From assembly GCA_006937955.1 (NCBI GenBank), contig SSNP01000041.1, forward strand, positions 1,771,887-1,835,886: a stretch of DNA of 64,000 nt, read 5' to 3'. The notes beneath the pieces are model-generated. The model had not been told where the DNA came from and searched no databases. It saw only the letters and a list, made by a program, of their open reading frames with translations. Positions 21,201-33,038 of the stretch are shown one piece after another. The stretch is from Pachypanchax playfairii. Lineage: Eukaryota; Chordata; Actinopteri; Cyprinodontiformes; Aplocheilidae. The position numbers and the translations under genes are program-made. Numbering within the stretch: position 1 is the stretch's first letter; each line of letters opens with the position of its first letter.

Positions 21201-24200
21201 TCTGCCTTAAATTTTGTCTTAAGTAAGGGAAATGCTGCTCAATTGGATTGAGATCTAATAATTGACTCTGCAATTGCAGAATATTCCACTTTTTTGTCTT
21301 AAGAAACTTTTGGGTAGTTTTTGCAGTACTGTGAATCACCATTTAGTCAACTTTGCTGCATTTGGCTGAATCTAAGCAGAAAGTAGATCCTTATACACAT
21401 CAGAATTCATCCAGCTGCTTCTGTCTACAGCCACATCATCAATAAACACTAGTGACCCAATGCCATTGGAAGTCATACATGCCCACGCCATCATACTGCC
21501 TCCACCATGTTTTACAGACGATGTGGTGGGTTTTAGATCATGAACCATTCCAAGCCTGCTCCATACTTTCTTCTTCTCGTTATTCTGGTACAGGTTGATC
21601 TTAGTTTCATCCGTCCAAAGAAAGCTGTTCCAGAGCTGGGTTGGCTTTTTTTAATCTTTTTTTTAGGCTAATTAATGGTTTGCACCCTGTGGTGAACCCT
21701 CTTTGCTTGCTCTCATAAAGTCTTCTCTTTATGGCAAACCTATGTACTTTACACCTATGTCTTGGGGACTGTTCTTCTCTTGGGTGGATGTTCTTAAGGG
21801 GTTTTTCTTCACCATGGAAAGGATCCTGTAATCATCCACCACTGTTGTCTTCCATGGATGTCCATGCCTTTTGGAGTTCCTGAGCTCAACAGTGCATTCT
21901 TTTTTCTCAGAATGTACCAAACTGTTGATTTGGCCACTCCTAACATTTCTGCTATCTCATCCACTATTTCCTTTTTTTTCAGTCAACTGTCCAATTACCT
22001 TTGGTCCCTTGAAAAAGAGGTGTCTACATATTACAGGGTTGCAATTCTTAAACCCTCTATCTAATTTGGACATGAATACCCTCAAATTAAAGCTGAGGGT
22101 CTGCACTTGAAGCCAAGATGGGAAACTCCCTCACCAAAAAAAGCACACCAGAGGATGTACTTCCTGCAACAACTGAGGAAGTTCAACCTCCCGAAATCGA
22201 TGATGGTGCATTTCAACACCTCCATCATTGAATCCAACCTCACCTCCTCCATCACCATCTGGTACTCTGCAGCTACAGCCAAGGAAAGGGCCAACTGCCA
22301 TGTTTGGCTGTGAGCTGAGCTCCTGTTTTAGCAGCTTGTAAAATACAGATTAACTACTTTTACAGTACAGCTGCTTCGGTCTGACAGTTCCCGCTATCAT
22401 TTCAATGGCATTAAAAATCACTTTTAAGATAAGCAATGAACATTACAAATACCACTATCTGCTCTGTTGAGAAAGTGATTGGCTACAACATTCCTTTCCT
22501 CCAGGATGTGTACACTTCCAATGTTCTGATGTATGCAGGAAAGATTGTTGATGATTCCTCTTATTCCATACATAAATTCTTTCAGATTCTCCACTCTGGA
22601 AAAAGGCTCTGGTCCATTAGGACCAGGACCTCCTGTCACAGAAACAGTTTCTGTCCCTCTGCTACTGGCCTATTGAACCTATAGAACTTTGTGTATGCAT
22701 TATGTAAACAATCACATGCTAACTCTCTCCCCCACACCCCACTGACTCATTTGCATTCTTACATTTTTTGAGAAATACATGGACATTTGCATCATTGCGC
22801 AAATGCTTTGGACTTGGAAATATTGCAGGTTCTTATGTTTGTTATTCTTATTTACTTCTAATGTGTGAGTGTGTGCGTGAATGGGTGAATGACTGTAGTG
22901 TAAAGTACTTTGGGAGTCATCTGACTTAAGAAAAGCGCTATATAAGTGCACAACATTTACTTTGATTTATTCTCAGTGCCTTCATCAGAGACAAATTCTT
23001 TGTATTGTGCAAATAATACTTGGCAATAAACTGATTCTGATTCAACATGTGAATACTTACAGAGCTTTATTGGAGACTTTGATCACTGGCAGCAGCTTCA
23101 GAAGAACCTCCTCTGAAGCCGAATATTTCTTCAGGTCAAACACATCCAGATCTTTTTCAGATGACAGTAAGATGAAGACTAGAGCTGACCACTGAGCAGG
23201 AGACAGATTATCTGTGGAAAGACTTCCTGATCTCAGAGACTGCTGGATCTCCTCCACTAGAGAATTACCATTCAGTTCATTCAGACAGTAGAACAGATTG
23301 ATGCTTTTCTCAACAGACAGATTCTCACTAATCAATGCTTTGATGTGCTGGACTGTATTCTGATTAGTCTGTGAACTACTTCCTGTCTGTGTCATCAGGC
23401 CTCGTAGACGAGTTTGATTCATTTGCAGTGAAAGACCCAGGAGGAAGCGGAGGAACAAGTCCAGGTGTCCATTTGGACTCTCTAGGGCCTTGTCCACAGC
23501 AATCTGATGGATATCATTTAGACTTCTTTTGTTAAATAGTTTGAACCACACGGAAGTTGACTGTTGTTCTTCTTCCATCAGATTGATCCCATAGTTGATG
23601 AAGGTCAGATGGACATGTAGAGCAGCTAGAAACTCCTGAACACTCAGATGGATGAAGCAGAACACCTTGTCCCGGTATAACCCTCTCTCCTCTTTAAAGA
23701 TCTGTGTGAAGACTCCCGAGTAAACTGATGCTGATTTGATATCGATGCCACACTCTGTCAGGTCTGATTCGTAGAAGATCAAGTTTCCTTTTTGCAGCTG
23801 CTCAAAAGCCAGTTTTCCCAGAGACTCAATCATCTTCCTGGTCTCTGGATTCCAGAGTGGATCTGTTTCAGCTCCTCCATCATACTTGACCTGCTTCAGT
23901 TTGGTCTGAACCACCAGGAAGTGGATGTACATCTCAGTCAGGGTCTTGGGCAACTCTTCTCCCTCTCTGGTTTGCAACATGTCCTCCAGAACTGTAGCAG
24001 TGATCCAGCAGAAGACTGGAATGTGACACATTATGTGGAGGCTTCGTGATGTCTTGATGTGGGAGATTATCCTGTTGGTCTGCTCCTCATTTCTGAATCT
24101 CTTCCTGTAGTAATCCTCCTTCTGTGGGTTAGTGAACCCTCTGACCTCTGTGACCATGCCAACACACTCAGCTGGAATCTGATTAGCTGCTGCAGGCCGT

Positions 24201-27200
24201 GTGGTTATCCAGAGGAGAGCAGAGGGAAGCAGGTTCCTCTTGATGAGGTTTGTCAGCAGAACATCCACTGAGGTGGACTCTGTAACATCAGTCAGGATCT
24301 GATTGTTGTGGAAGTCCAGAGGAAGTCGACACTCATCCAGACCATCAAAGATAAACAGAACCTGGAACCCTTCAAACCTGGAGATTCCTCTGGTTTCAGT
24401 AAAGAAATGATGAACAAGTTCCACCAAGCTGAACTTTTTCTCTTTCAGCACATTCAGCTCTCTGAAAGTAAATGGAAATATAAACTGGATGTTCTGGTTG
24501 GCTTTGTTTTCAGCCCAATCCAGAGTGAACTTCTGTGTTAAGACTGTTTTCCCAATGCCAGCCACGCCCTTTGTCATCACTGTTCTGATTGGTTTATCTC
24601 TTTCAGGTGGGAGTTTAAAGATGTCTTCTTGTCTGATTGTTGTTTCTGGTCTGTATGGTTTCCTGGATGCTGTTTCAATCTGTCTGACCTCATGTTCATC
24701 ATTGACCTCTCCAGTCCCGCCCTCTGTGATGTAGAGCTCTGTGTAGATCTGATTCAGAAGTGTCGGGTTTCCTGCTTTAGTGATCCCCTCAAACACACAC
24801 TGGAACTTCTTCTTCAGACCAGACTTAAGTTTGTGTTGACAGACTGCTGAAAAATATTCTGAATTGAAAACAGAAACATAATCAGATTAATTGATAATTG
24901 ACTCTAGAATAGTGCTACACATGGTGGCAGATTGTTGGAGCAGCTCTGTGACATTGCTAGCAGTTTTTAATCTTTCTGAGTATTTCTTGCTAATTTTTCT
25001 TCTGTAAATATTACTCTTTAATTTCTTTTTATTCTGAGTTTGGTGCTGTGCTGATTGAAGGATTTTTGCTTACTTTTTGCCACTTGTTATGATGCAGATA
25101 GCAACAATAAACGAGCTTACAAAATGAGCAACCAATTAACATTTCTAATGATCAAACAATACTAAAACCTAAGACCCCATGTCCCATATGAGTTAGAAAG
25201 AAGAAGACATGGATGCAGAGCGGGAGTGAAGACAGAGAAAAATAATGTTTAAACCTTCACTTCCATCAGTAACACCGATTAATATGAGATCTCTTATTAT
25301 TTAGATCGACAAACTTGAAACATTGTTGAAGACCCTACCAGACTGTCAGGAATGCAGTATTGTGTTTCACTGATACAGGGCTAAACAAACAGATCCTGTA
25401 CTCTGGTGTGTCTCTGCCTGGTTTTCAAAAATACGGGCAGGCAGAGATTTGAAGAGGAGTGGAAAAAGAAAAGGAGGTGGAATAGCAATTCTTCTAAACA
25501 AAAGATTGTGTCATCCTGGAGATTCCATTGTGAAATACCGACTCTGAGTCCAGATATTGGACTATTGGTTGTGGTTTTCATCCATATTATCTACTGAGGG
25601 AGTTCACCAGTGTTATGATGGTAAATGGTGTGTACTTGTATAGCACATTTCTTAAAGGGACTGTATCATGCTATTTTACAGTTTTCAACGTCTGGGATCT
25701 GCACATATATGATAAACTGTTTGAGTTATATTCACTTCATTTGTCCTGAAATATAACTTATATTCTTGAGTTATTCTGTGACCAGGAAGTAAAAACGCTC
25801 GGTTTACCTAAAACCCCGCCTCCCAAATGTGAGTCCGATTTTTTTTTCTTTTTAGAAACACTAAATAAACTTCTGTAACTCTCGCAGCCAAATGCACATT
25901 TTCGACGAGAAATTTTTGGAATGAAATACAACGAAATGGAGGTGCTAATTTGTCAAAGGAGGCTCGGTGGTGAGGAGCGTCTGGAGGGAAGGACGGTCCA
26001 CTCGCGACTGGATGCGATCCAACGCGGGAGATGACACCCGACTGGGATCTGACGGGTGAAGTGAGACAGGTCGTAGGCGAGGAGCGGGTTTCTGGAGGCA
26101 GCGACCGTAGTCGCTGACCGCGAGACCAGCAGCCAAGAACGAGGTGGACAGAGAGAGAGAGAGAGATCAACCGGGACAGGTCTGAGGAAAAGGCTGGATT
26201 ACTGAGGCAGATAAAGCAGCACGGAGGCTAACAGGAGCTCGTGGCAAACGGGACGTCTGATTGAGGGCTGGCAGGGTGAGTGGTTGTGTCTTTTATCCGG
26301 GGGTGGGACGGGCTGCGGTGACGTGGAGCTCAGCTGTAAAGCTGGATTCATACTGACATGTGATTAGCAGGGTCGAGTTGATAAGTCTTTATTAGCAGCT
26401 CATGCTAATAAAGAGCAGCAGGTGGTTGAAGTGTGGGAACTCTGGGCTGTAGGTTAGACATCTGCCATGATGAGCTCCTGACAAATTGTTTCGGACTCTA
26501 GCAGCTCGCTTCATACCTACTACAGGGGCAGCAGGGATTGGTCAGGACAGTGTGATGCTCAATTCAGCCGTTTTACATGAGCGAGTAAAGCAGCTGCTCA
26601 GAGCGCAGGTTTCATCAGGATTACTCGGGATTGCACAAATTAAGCCAAAAACCACTCTGGAGGTCTTTTAAATAAAGAAATAGCATCACAACATGGTTAA
26701 AAGCTCCAAAAAGTTGATTTTTCATGATGCAGGACCTTTAAGCCAGATGACTGCCAAACACTTTATACTACAGTGTGTCATTCACCCATTCACACACACA
26801 CTTAAAAGTTTGGTGGTGAAAAACTACACACGTTGTTGCCTCAAGTGTCTTGGGACACACTGACAGAGGCGAGGCTGCCAGGCACAGGTGTCACCGGACC
26901 CTCCAACCATCACCAAACAAGCAGGATTGGTAAAGTGTCTTGCCCAAGGACACAATGGGCAAAGCAATCTTTTCCGAGTGGAGCGGGGATTTGAATCGGT
27001 GACCCTCTGATTACCAGACTCTTGCTCTACCGCCTGAACTATGGCCTCCCATATTGTTGCTCGTATATTGTTATTTTAGTAGAAGTTTACATTCCACCAT
27101 CAGCTAATGCCAACTCTGCATGCAACATCATTAGCTCAATTGCTGCTAAGCTACAAACAGAGCACCCAAATGCATTATCAATATTAGGAGATTTTAATCA

Positions 27201-29775
27201 TGCCTCTCTCTTCTATACTGACAACATTTCAACAGTTTGTCATCTGATCCACCAGAGAAAACACAACAAAACACTGGACTTGTTCTATGCAAACATTAGA
27301 AATACATACAGGTCCTTTGCACAACCTGCTCTTGGCAAGGCAGATGACAATTTCTTTTTTTTTAATCTGCTCTGTATACAAACCAGAGGCAACCTGTGAT
27401 AAAAAGAACTGTGAGGTCACAGGAAGTTGAAGAAAGTGACCTGAAAGAACTACTAAACAAGAAGAAAGAATTTTCAGGGAGGGAGACAGGGACGTATTGA
27501 GAAGTGTTCAAAGTGATTTTAAAATCAAGATTAGAAACAACAAGGAGGTGTACAGGAAAAAACTGGAGAACAAGCTGTGTTAAAACAATGTAAAAGATGT
27601 GGTCAGGGATGAAGAAGATCACAGGCTTTAAATCTTTAGAGTAATTCTCTTACTGCTCTGCAGACGATCAGCCAGCTCCTCCTGCTTCATCCTCCTCAGG
27701 AAGTAAACTGCGATATTCATAAATGCTTCTCTGCTGCTCCTCTGCTCTTCATCCTCACCCTCCAACACCTCATCCTCCCTCTGACTCTCTAAGCACTCTG
27801 GGTAATCTGGACTCAGAACCTTCTGGATCTTCTTCAGCTCATTCTTCACAAAAGTGTGCATGTTGACCTCCAGCAGCTGGAATAGAATAATATCTGAATG
27901 ACACATCAGACTGAAATCATGGAGTCAATCAGATCCATGTTGGACAGGCTGATAATTCACTGGTCTACAAAGTGCAGCATGGAGATGACTGAACAGAAAA
28001 GATGGAAAAGTATTTGTTGTCCATGTACAGACCATAAATATGGAGTCCAGCTGTCTTTGATTAACCTCTGAGCTCTGCTGATCAACTCTGTGGAGGAATC
28101 ATGAAGAATTAGCTCACATTCTGTCTGTCCACACAGAGACAAACACAAGCTAAAGGTCCATGTGGCATCATGCTCTCAAAACTCTTAGTCCTCCTCCATC
28201 TAATAGTACCTGCCACATGAGAGGAAGTTCCTACCTACACTGTGGTTGAACCAAAGCACAAAGGTGAGACCTGCTAGACCAACTGGTGAACTACAGACAT
28301 TCTAAAACTCCTACAACATCAGTACTTTCACTTTGACTGCTGAGTTTGTAGAAAACATCCAACACACACCGCTTCACATCTGAACATAGAAATGTGTGTG
28401 AAAAAGATCTGAGCTCATATTAAAGGGACTGTATCAGGCTATTTTACAGTTTTCAACGTCTGGGATCGGCACATATATGATAAAACCTTACTGTTTGAGT
28501 TATATTGACTTCATTTGTCCTGAAATATAACTTATATTCTCGAGTTATTCTGTGACCAGGAAGTAAAAACGCTCGGTTTACCTAAAACCCCGCCTCCCAA
28601 ATGTGAGTCCGATTTTTTTTTTCTGTTTAGAAACACTAAATAAACTTTTGTAACTCTCGCAGCCAAATGCACATTTTCGAGGAGAAATTTTTAGAATGAA
28701 ATACAACGAAATGGAGGTGCTAATTTGTCAGAGGACGCTCGGTGGTGAGGAACGTCTGGAGGGAAGGACGGTCCACTCGCGACTGGATGCGATCCGACCT
28801 GGGAGATGACACCCGACTGGGATCGGATGGGTGAAGTGAGACAGGTTGTAGGCGAGGAGCGGGTTTCTGGAGGCAGCGACCGTAGTCGCTGACCGCGAGA
28901 CCAGCAGCCAAGAACGAGGCGGACAGAGAGAGAGAGAGATCAACTGGGACAGGTCTGAGGTCTGAGGCTGGATTAATGAGGCGGATAAAGCAGCACGGAG
29001 GCTAACAGGAGCTCGTGGCAAACGAGACGTCTGATTGAGGGCTGGCAGGGTGAGTGGTTGTGTCTTTTATCCGATGGTGGGACGGGCTGCGGTGACGTGG
29101 AGCTCAGCTGTAAAGCTGGAGTCATACTGATATGTGATTAGCAGGGTCGAGTTGATAAGTCCTTATTAGCAGCTCATGCTAATAAAGAGCAGCAGGTGGT
29201 TGAAGTGTGGGAACTCTGGGCTGTAGGTTAGACATCTGCCGTGATGAGCTCCTGACAAATTGTTTCGGACTCTCGCAGCTCGCCTCGTACCTACTACAGG
29301 GGCAGCAGGGATTGGTCAGGACAGTGTGACGTAGAGGGGCTCAAGTCAGCCGTTTTACATGAGCGAGTAAAGCAGCTGCTCAGAGCGCAGGTTTCAGCAG
29401 GATTACTCGGGAATGCACGAATTAATCCAAAAACCACTCTGGAGGTCTTTTAAATAAAGAAATAGCATCACAACATGGTTAAAAGCTCCAAAAAGTTGAT
29501 TTTTCATGATACAGGACCTTTAAACATGTTGGATTAAAAACATGTCAAACTGACTCGTTTTACACAGTTACAACATTTAGATGCAGCTCACCTCCCTGAT
29601 AATGAATGTCCAGAGGAATTAAAATTAATTTTTAGATCCATTAACCAGTTGCTCTTAAAGGACATACAGGTGGGTTCAGGTCCAGGTTCAACTCCAAGTC
29701 TCTGATAGCTCCTGAGGAGAAAACAATTTAAAAAGTCATGATAAAGTCATGATATCGATTTGAGAATTTATCTCT

Positions 29776-29815
<40 letters not shown>

Positions 29816-31293
29816 GTACAGTGTACTGATACACTTGATGTATCAGCGTCGGAATTAAACTGGACTCCAAACTGTCCGCCTCCTTATATTTTTTTCCTTC
29901 TCTTTGAATTCTTGCTTGTATGTTCTCTCAATGTAAGTCGCTTTGGATAAAAGCGTCTGCTAAATGACAGTAGTAGTAGTAGTAGTAGTAGAATAATTTG
30001 TTCCATCTGAATACCACATCAAGCAACATGATGGAGAAGTAAACAGTGATGTCAGGGTTAAAACATGCAGAGTTTCATAATTTTCTCTGAATGCACTGAT
30101 CTTCTGATCACCAGTTGACTGAAACAAGGGAACCAGTTGGATCTTCTTTGTTTAACATGTACATCATGAATCTGAAATAGTAGTGAGGCTCCAGAACATT
30201 GTTTCAGTTGGTCCAAAGACCTTATTGAAGGGGTTTGTGAATTCCTAACCAACAAGATTATCATCAGCTTACAGTTGGTGACAAAAGGAGATCAAATTGT
30301 TTCTAGTTTTCAGTTTATGAAACGAATAATTTCAAAGCCTGAAGCTACTTTTAGGTCCACCTTAAACTTTGATCTTTAAAAATATAAAAAAACACTGTTA
30401 CATTTGTTAGGTTGTTGTATATGTAGCCACATTCAACAGCTCATTTCTCCTTCGAGTTCTCACCCTATCTGAAAATCTCCTGTTTCTGCTTTGAAACTGA
30501 TGATTGGCATTTACTTATTCACTCTTAAATTATTTGTTTACCAACAACTTGTTTAAACACCCTACAGGGATGAAGTTCCTGGGAATGAGACAAGAACTCA
30601 TGATTTTCAGATTATGAACTCAAGGTACTGATACATCACCCTTAAAGTGTCAAAAACCCAATAACAGAACCCTATTTAAAGCAGGAGACCAACAATTGTT
30701 GGTAACTTACAGTTTGGATTAACCTTGCACTGCAAGATGAATTCTCATGAGATTTGAAGTTTTCCTAACCCACGAAAATCCATCCAACTAAACCCTCTGA
30801 CTCGGTCAAAAAATGTTCGGACCAATCATGTGTTAGCATTGTGCTTTAGGGCGGGTGTTCAGGTATGATTGGCAGCAAGTGCCCAGGCAAAGCAAAACAA
30901 ACATGGCTGCACAGGTGGATGTACGCATAAAAGCGACTATTAAATCTGTTTTAGGAGAACTAGAGACGATTTCATGGTTGAAAAATGAGCAAAGGTAAGT
31001 CATTTAGATATAGCTCACCTCTCTGATAATGAAGCTTCAGAGGATATAAAACCAATAGGAAGGCCCTTTGACATGTCACTCTTAAAAGACACACAGCTGG
31101 GTCCAGGTCCAGGCTGTTTCCTGTGAATATAGTCAGTTTGTTGGTGTGAGTGCTGAGCTCTGACATGAAGAAGAGTCTTGGACAGTTAGAGATGATCATC
31201 TTACCTCTGAGCTTTGCTCTGGCTCTCATGTTCTCCACACAGACTGCTTTTAGATGGAGGAACCCCCTCCTCTCTGTCTTCACTCTGATCCAT
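18211..31293 (-). CDS. Fish NLR immune sensor: FISNA-NACHT-LRR-B30.2 (NLRC3-like)
   Basis: Ten coding exons on the minus strand join in phase: 31293-31205, 31120-31019, 29711-29592, 28087-28033, 27876-27654, 24846-23061, 20757-20584, 19656-19483, 19124-19078 and 18746-18211, giving 1101 residues from MDQSEDREEG to a stop. Exons 2 and 3 encode related short repeats (PGPGPSCVSFKSD, PGPEPTCMSFKSN). Residues about 197-270 are FISNA. The NACHT domain has Walker A GVAGIGKT (290-297) and Walker B LFIFDGLDE (360-368). Two 174-base LRR exons follow, then a linker (VEPAGVQWLTPGL) and a PRY-SPRY/B30.2 domain (924-1101). Known role: cytosolic innate-immune sensing; the ligand is unknown. The NACHT acceptor is an ambiguous NAGNAG (24846 or 24843). 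The exon 4 donor GTCTGT is weak. Confidence 0.9.
19431..19452. mobile_element. Lone Harbinger terminal repeat
   Basis: AACCTTTGATAAATCAGGCCC matches the right terminus at 18150-18170. It lies 30 bases beyond the donor of the last LRR exon of the NLR gene. The partner end was not found. Confidence 0.45.
20850..22109 (-). pseudogene. Tc1-type transposon with broken transposase
   Basis: On the minus strand, about 21640-21360 reads as WSRLGMVHDLKPTT, VKHGGGSMMAWACM and SNGIGSLVFIDDVAVDRSSW, a Tc1 transposase core. Stops and frameshifts interrupt it. The ends contain CAGAAATATTTGGACACT (left) and TACCCTCAAATTAAAGCTGA (right), familiar in fish Tc1 elements, but the right end is truncated against a LINE fragment. 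It lies between the NACHT and first LRR exon of the NLR gene. Confidence 0.75.
22110..23042 (+). mobile_element. LINE 3' end: reverse transcriptase C-terminus and tail
   Basis: Reads QRMYFLQQLRKFNLPKSM, then FNTSIIESNLTSSITIWYSA, the C-terminal part of a fish LINE ORF2. The tail AATAAACTGATTCTGATTC ends at about 23042, just before the NLR NACHT exon donor at 23061. A second copy lies at 46370-47023. It is in antisense orientation to the NLR gene. Confidence 0.7.
22858..22955 (+). mobile_element. SINE 3' fragment inserted in the LINE tail
   Basis: The sequence from TGTGTGAGTG to AAAAGCGCTATATAAGTGCA is the 3' part of a fish SINE and is flanked by TTTACTT on both sides (22851-22857 and 22956-22962). 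The sister LINE copy near 46950 lacks it (TTATTCTTACTTTGATTTAT), which serves as an empty site. Confidence 0.7.
25618..27052 (-). mobile_element. tRNA-derived SINE, minus orientation, interrupted
   Basis: On the minus strand 27052-26985 starts like a tRNA: an A-box-like TAGTTCAGGCGGTAGAGC and a B-box-like GATTCAAATCCC. The body contains CTTGGGCAAGACACTTTACC, and the tail (25618-25651) reads GCTATACAAGTACACACCAT. The body is interrupted at TTAA by the element at 25656-26737. Confidence 0.7.
25656..26737. mobile_element. TTAA-flanked element, copy 1, 1082 bp
   Basis: The ends AGGGACTGTATCATG and (right) CATGATGCAGGACCT are imperfect inverted repeats, with TTAA at 25652-25655 and 26738-26741. 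The GC-rich middle has a GAGAGAGAGA run. No transposase was seen. A near-identical copy lies at 28424-29519 in the same orientation. Confidence 0.8.
28424..29519. mobile_element. TTAA-flanked element, copy 2, 1096 bp
   Basis: Same ends (AGGGACTGTATCAGG and CATGATACAGGACCT) and TTAA borders at 28420-28423 and 29520-29523. Differences from copy 1 are few and mostly single bases. It lies in the NLR intron between exons 3 and 4. Confidence 0.8.
29777..29995 (+). mobile_element. A34 tract and SINE-like retroposon with (TAG)n tail
   Basis: A run of 34 A (29777-29810) is followed by a copy of the 8475-8650 retroposon in plus orientation: CGTCGGAATTAAACTGGACT, then TAAGTCGCTTTGGATAAAAG, GCTAAATGACAG and a TAG repeat. 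It lies between NLR exons 2 and 3. Confidence 0.65.
30903..30994 (+). pseudogene. First-exon fragment of a RecQ-helicase-like repeat gene
   Basis: An ATG-initiated exon reads MAAQVDVRIKATIKSVLGEL, then ETISWLKNEQR, and ends at a good donor (CAAAG/GTAAGT). This resembles the start of RecQ-like helicase genes that are amplified in some fish genomes. The preceding GGGCGGG and ACCAATCA motifs suggest its own promoter. No helicase motifs follow. It ends 25 bases from NLR exon 2 on the opposite strand. Family assignment is from memory of the pattern only. Confidence 0.4.
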
Positions 31294-31546
31294 GATGCTG
31301 AATTCACATCCACATCAGCTCACATACACTTTGTACCTTCATCTACAGAAAACACATCATACATCTGCACATCAACTCTAATCATCCCTTACATTATTTG
31401 AGCTGAAAAATGATCAGCTGCTCCTGATTGGCTCTTCTTTTCTGTCACTCAGACAGCAGTGTGAGTCAGAGGAAGCTGCTGCTGCACTTCTACTATCAGT
31501 CCACTAGAGAGAGTCTGGAACTTATAAGACCTATTCAAAAGTCTTA

Positions 31547-33038
31547 AGGCCTGATTTATCAAAGGTAAAATAATTGGGAGGAGAACATGCAAATAAGTGA
31601 GCGTTCCATGCGCAGTTATCAAACCTGAAACTTTTTGCAGCTTCTAATTTTGCGCCTATATACTACCTTTGAAAAGCATGTCTTAACTTGGTGCAAAAAT
31701 GGATGCAGTGACTGTTGTGATGAGAAGGCATAGACAGACGTCTGGATCAGTCCAGCTCACTGTGACAGTTAGTTCTGGTATCTCGTGCAGTTTTCCAGTG
31801 TGTGTGTGTCACAGGTTGTGAATCAAGTTATGATGGCAGATATATTAATTTTCCAAACACTTTTGATGCATTAAATGACACTAAGCAAGGCTTTGATTAT
31901 ATTGCTGGCTTTCCTAACATTATTGGAGTAATAACCTGCACCCATGTACAACTTGTTCCCCCTCAGACAGAAAGACTGTGTGCAGGGACCAAAAACACAT
32001 GCATTCTTTATATGTTCAAGTGTGCAACTCGCAAGGCGTTCTAACCAACGTGGCAAATTATCCAGGCTCAGAACACGATTCTTTAATTCTGGGGAACAGT
32101 GTTGTATTTATGGGGTTGAGAGATAGTGACCATGGAGATGGTTGGCTCTTGGTGTTAGTGTGTTACGTTATTCGGGCTGTAAATATCATTCAGCACATTT
32201 ATGAATCTAATAGCAGCTCATGATCTATTCCTAAGGTGATGGCACAGGCCCCCTTTACCCCTTCCTCGTAACACCTGTGCTCAACCCAACTACTGAGAGG
32301 GAACATTGATATAATCTGGCCCACATACGCACTAAAAACACCGTGGAGCACCTTCGGCATCCTGAAAGCAGGTTTCAGTGTTTGGACTGCACTGGATGGA
32401 CACTTTATGCACCAGTAAAGGTTGCCCTGCCCTGTTGTTTGCTGTGCACAAAAGTGGAGCTTGAAATCACAGAAATTGAGGAAAACGAAGAGGAGAATCA
32501 ACCACACATTCCAGGGGGGAAGCGGGAGGGAGAATCAGCCTCGTAAAGAGTGAGCTCCACCTGATGCTCAATATTGGTCAGGGGAATCTCCTCTGAAGGC
32601 CCCCCACTCGTCTTATTTACTAAGGTTTTATCATGAGAAACCTTTTCTTTGGTTCTCTATTTGATATCTGGCTATTTCTTCTTGACCTCATCTGCTGTTC
32701 TTCTTTTTCACAGATTCCCTTCCATATTGCAGCCCTTTGGATAAAACTGAGATGTCTTTGCTGCAGCTTAACAACATTTTTGTTTGCCTCTTCCACTAAT
32801 ATTTGAAGCTCCAATAGCTCAAATTTCATTTTGCGTTTACACATTTTTTGCTCTACTTCCATGGCGAGGGAATAGCGCAGGCAAAATCCTCATTCAAATA
32901 TTTCAGTTTGCAGCATTAATCAATTGTGCAATTAATCTTAGTAGATCACCCACAAATCAGGAACACGCCCTTGGCCCAAAATTTTTGCCGCACACACAAT
33001 TTTGCTCTCTTTACTTGGAATATTAATAAATCGGGCCC
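31547..33038. mobile_element. Harbinger transposon, 1492 bp
   Basis: The ends AGGCCTGATTTATCAA (left) and TTAATAAATCGGGCCC (right) are inverted repeats and are flanked by TTA at 31544-31546 and 33039-33041, the 3-bp duplication expected for PIF/Harbinger. It encloses a broken transposase. It sits between the probable NLR non-coding first exon and the first coding exon. Confidence 0.8.
31800..32545 (+). pseudogene. Harbinger (DDE_Tnp_4 / HARBI1-type) transposase pseudogene
   Basis: Readable blocks in order: GFPNIIGVITCTHVQLVPP (a Cys-Thr-His block like the family's DCTH motif, with Asp replaced by Thr), NVANYPGSEHDSLILGNS (family PGS-HDS block), GDGWLL, then HIRTKNTVEHLRHPESRFQC and LDCTGWTLYAPVKVA. 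Frameshifts at about 32040, 32220 and 32340 and a lost catalytic Asp show that it is inactive. Confidence 0.75.

Larger units (their letters stand above)
25260..27625 (+). mobile_element. LINE endonuclease relic, split by nested insertions
   Basis: The left part (25260-25617) reads DRDLKRSGKRKGGGIAILLN and KRLCHPGDSIVKYRL, and ends REFTSVMM. The right part (27053-27625) continues VILVEVYIPPSANANSAC, SILGDFNHASL and, near 27500, FKIKIRNNKEVYRKKLENKL. The two halves form one apurinic-type endonuclease domain with degenerate spots. Between them lie a SINE (25618-27052) and, inside that, a TTAA element (25656-26737). The whole is in the NLR intron between exons 5 and 6, antisense to the gene. Confidence 0.75.

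Noticed and set aside
25808..26170. 120-codon minus-strand open frame
   Set aside because: It lies inside a TTAA element; the second copy at 28424-29519 has a shifted and shorter frame, so it is not conserved as coding.
26985..27052. tRNA-like sequence with A and B boxes
   Set aside because: It is the head of a SINE, continuous with its body and tail, not a functional tRNA gene.
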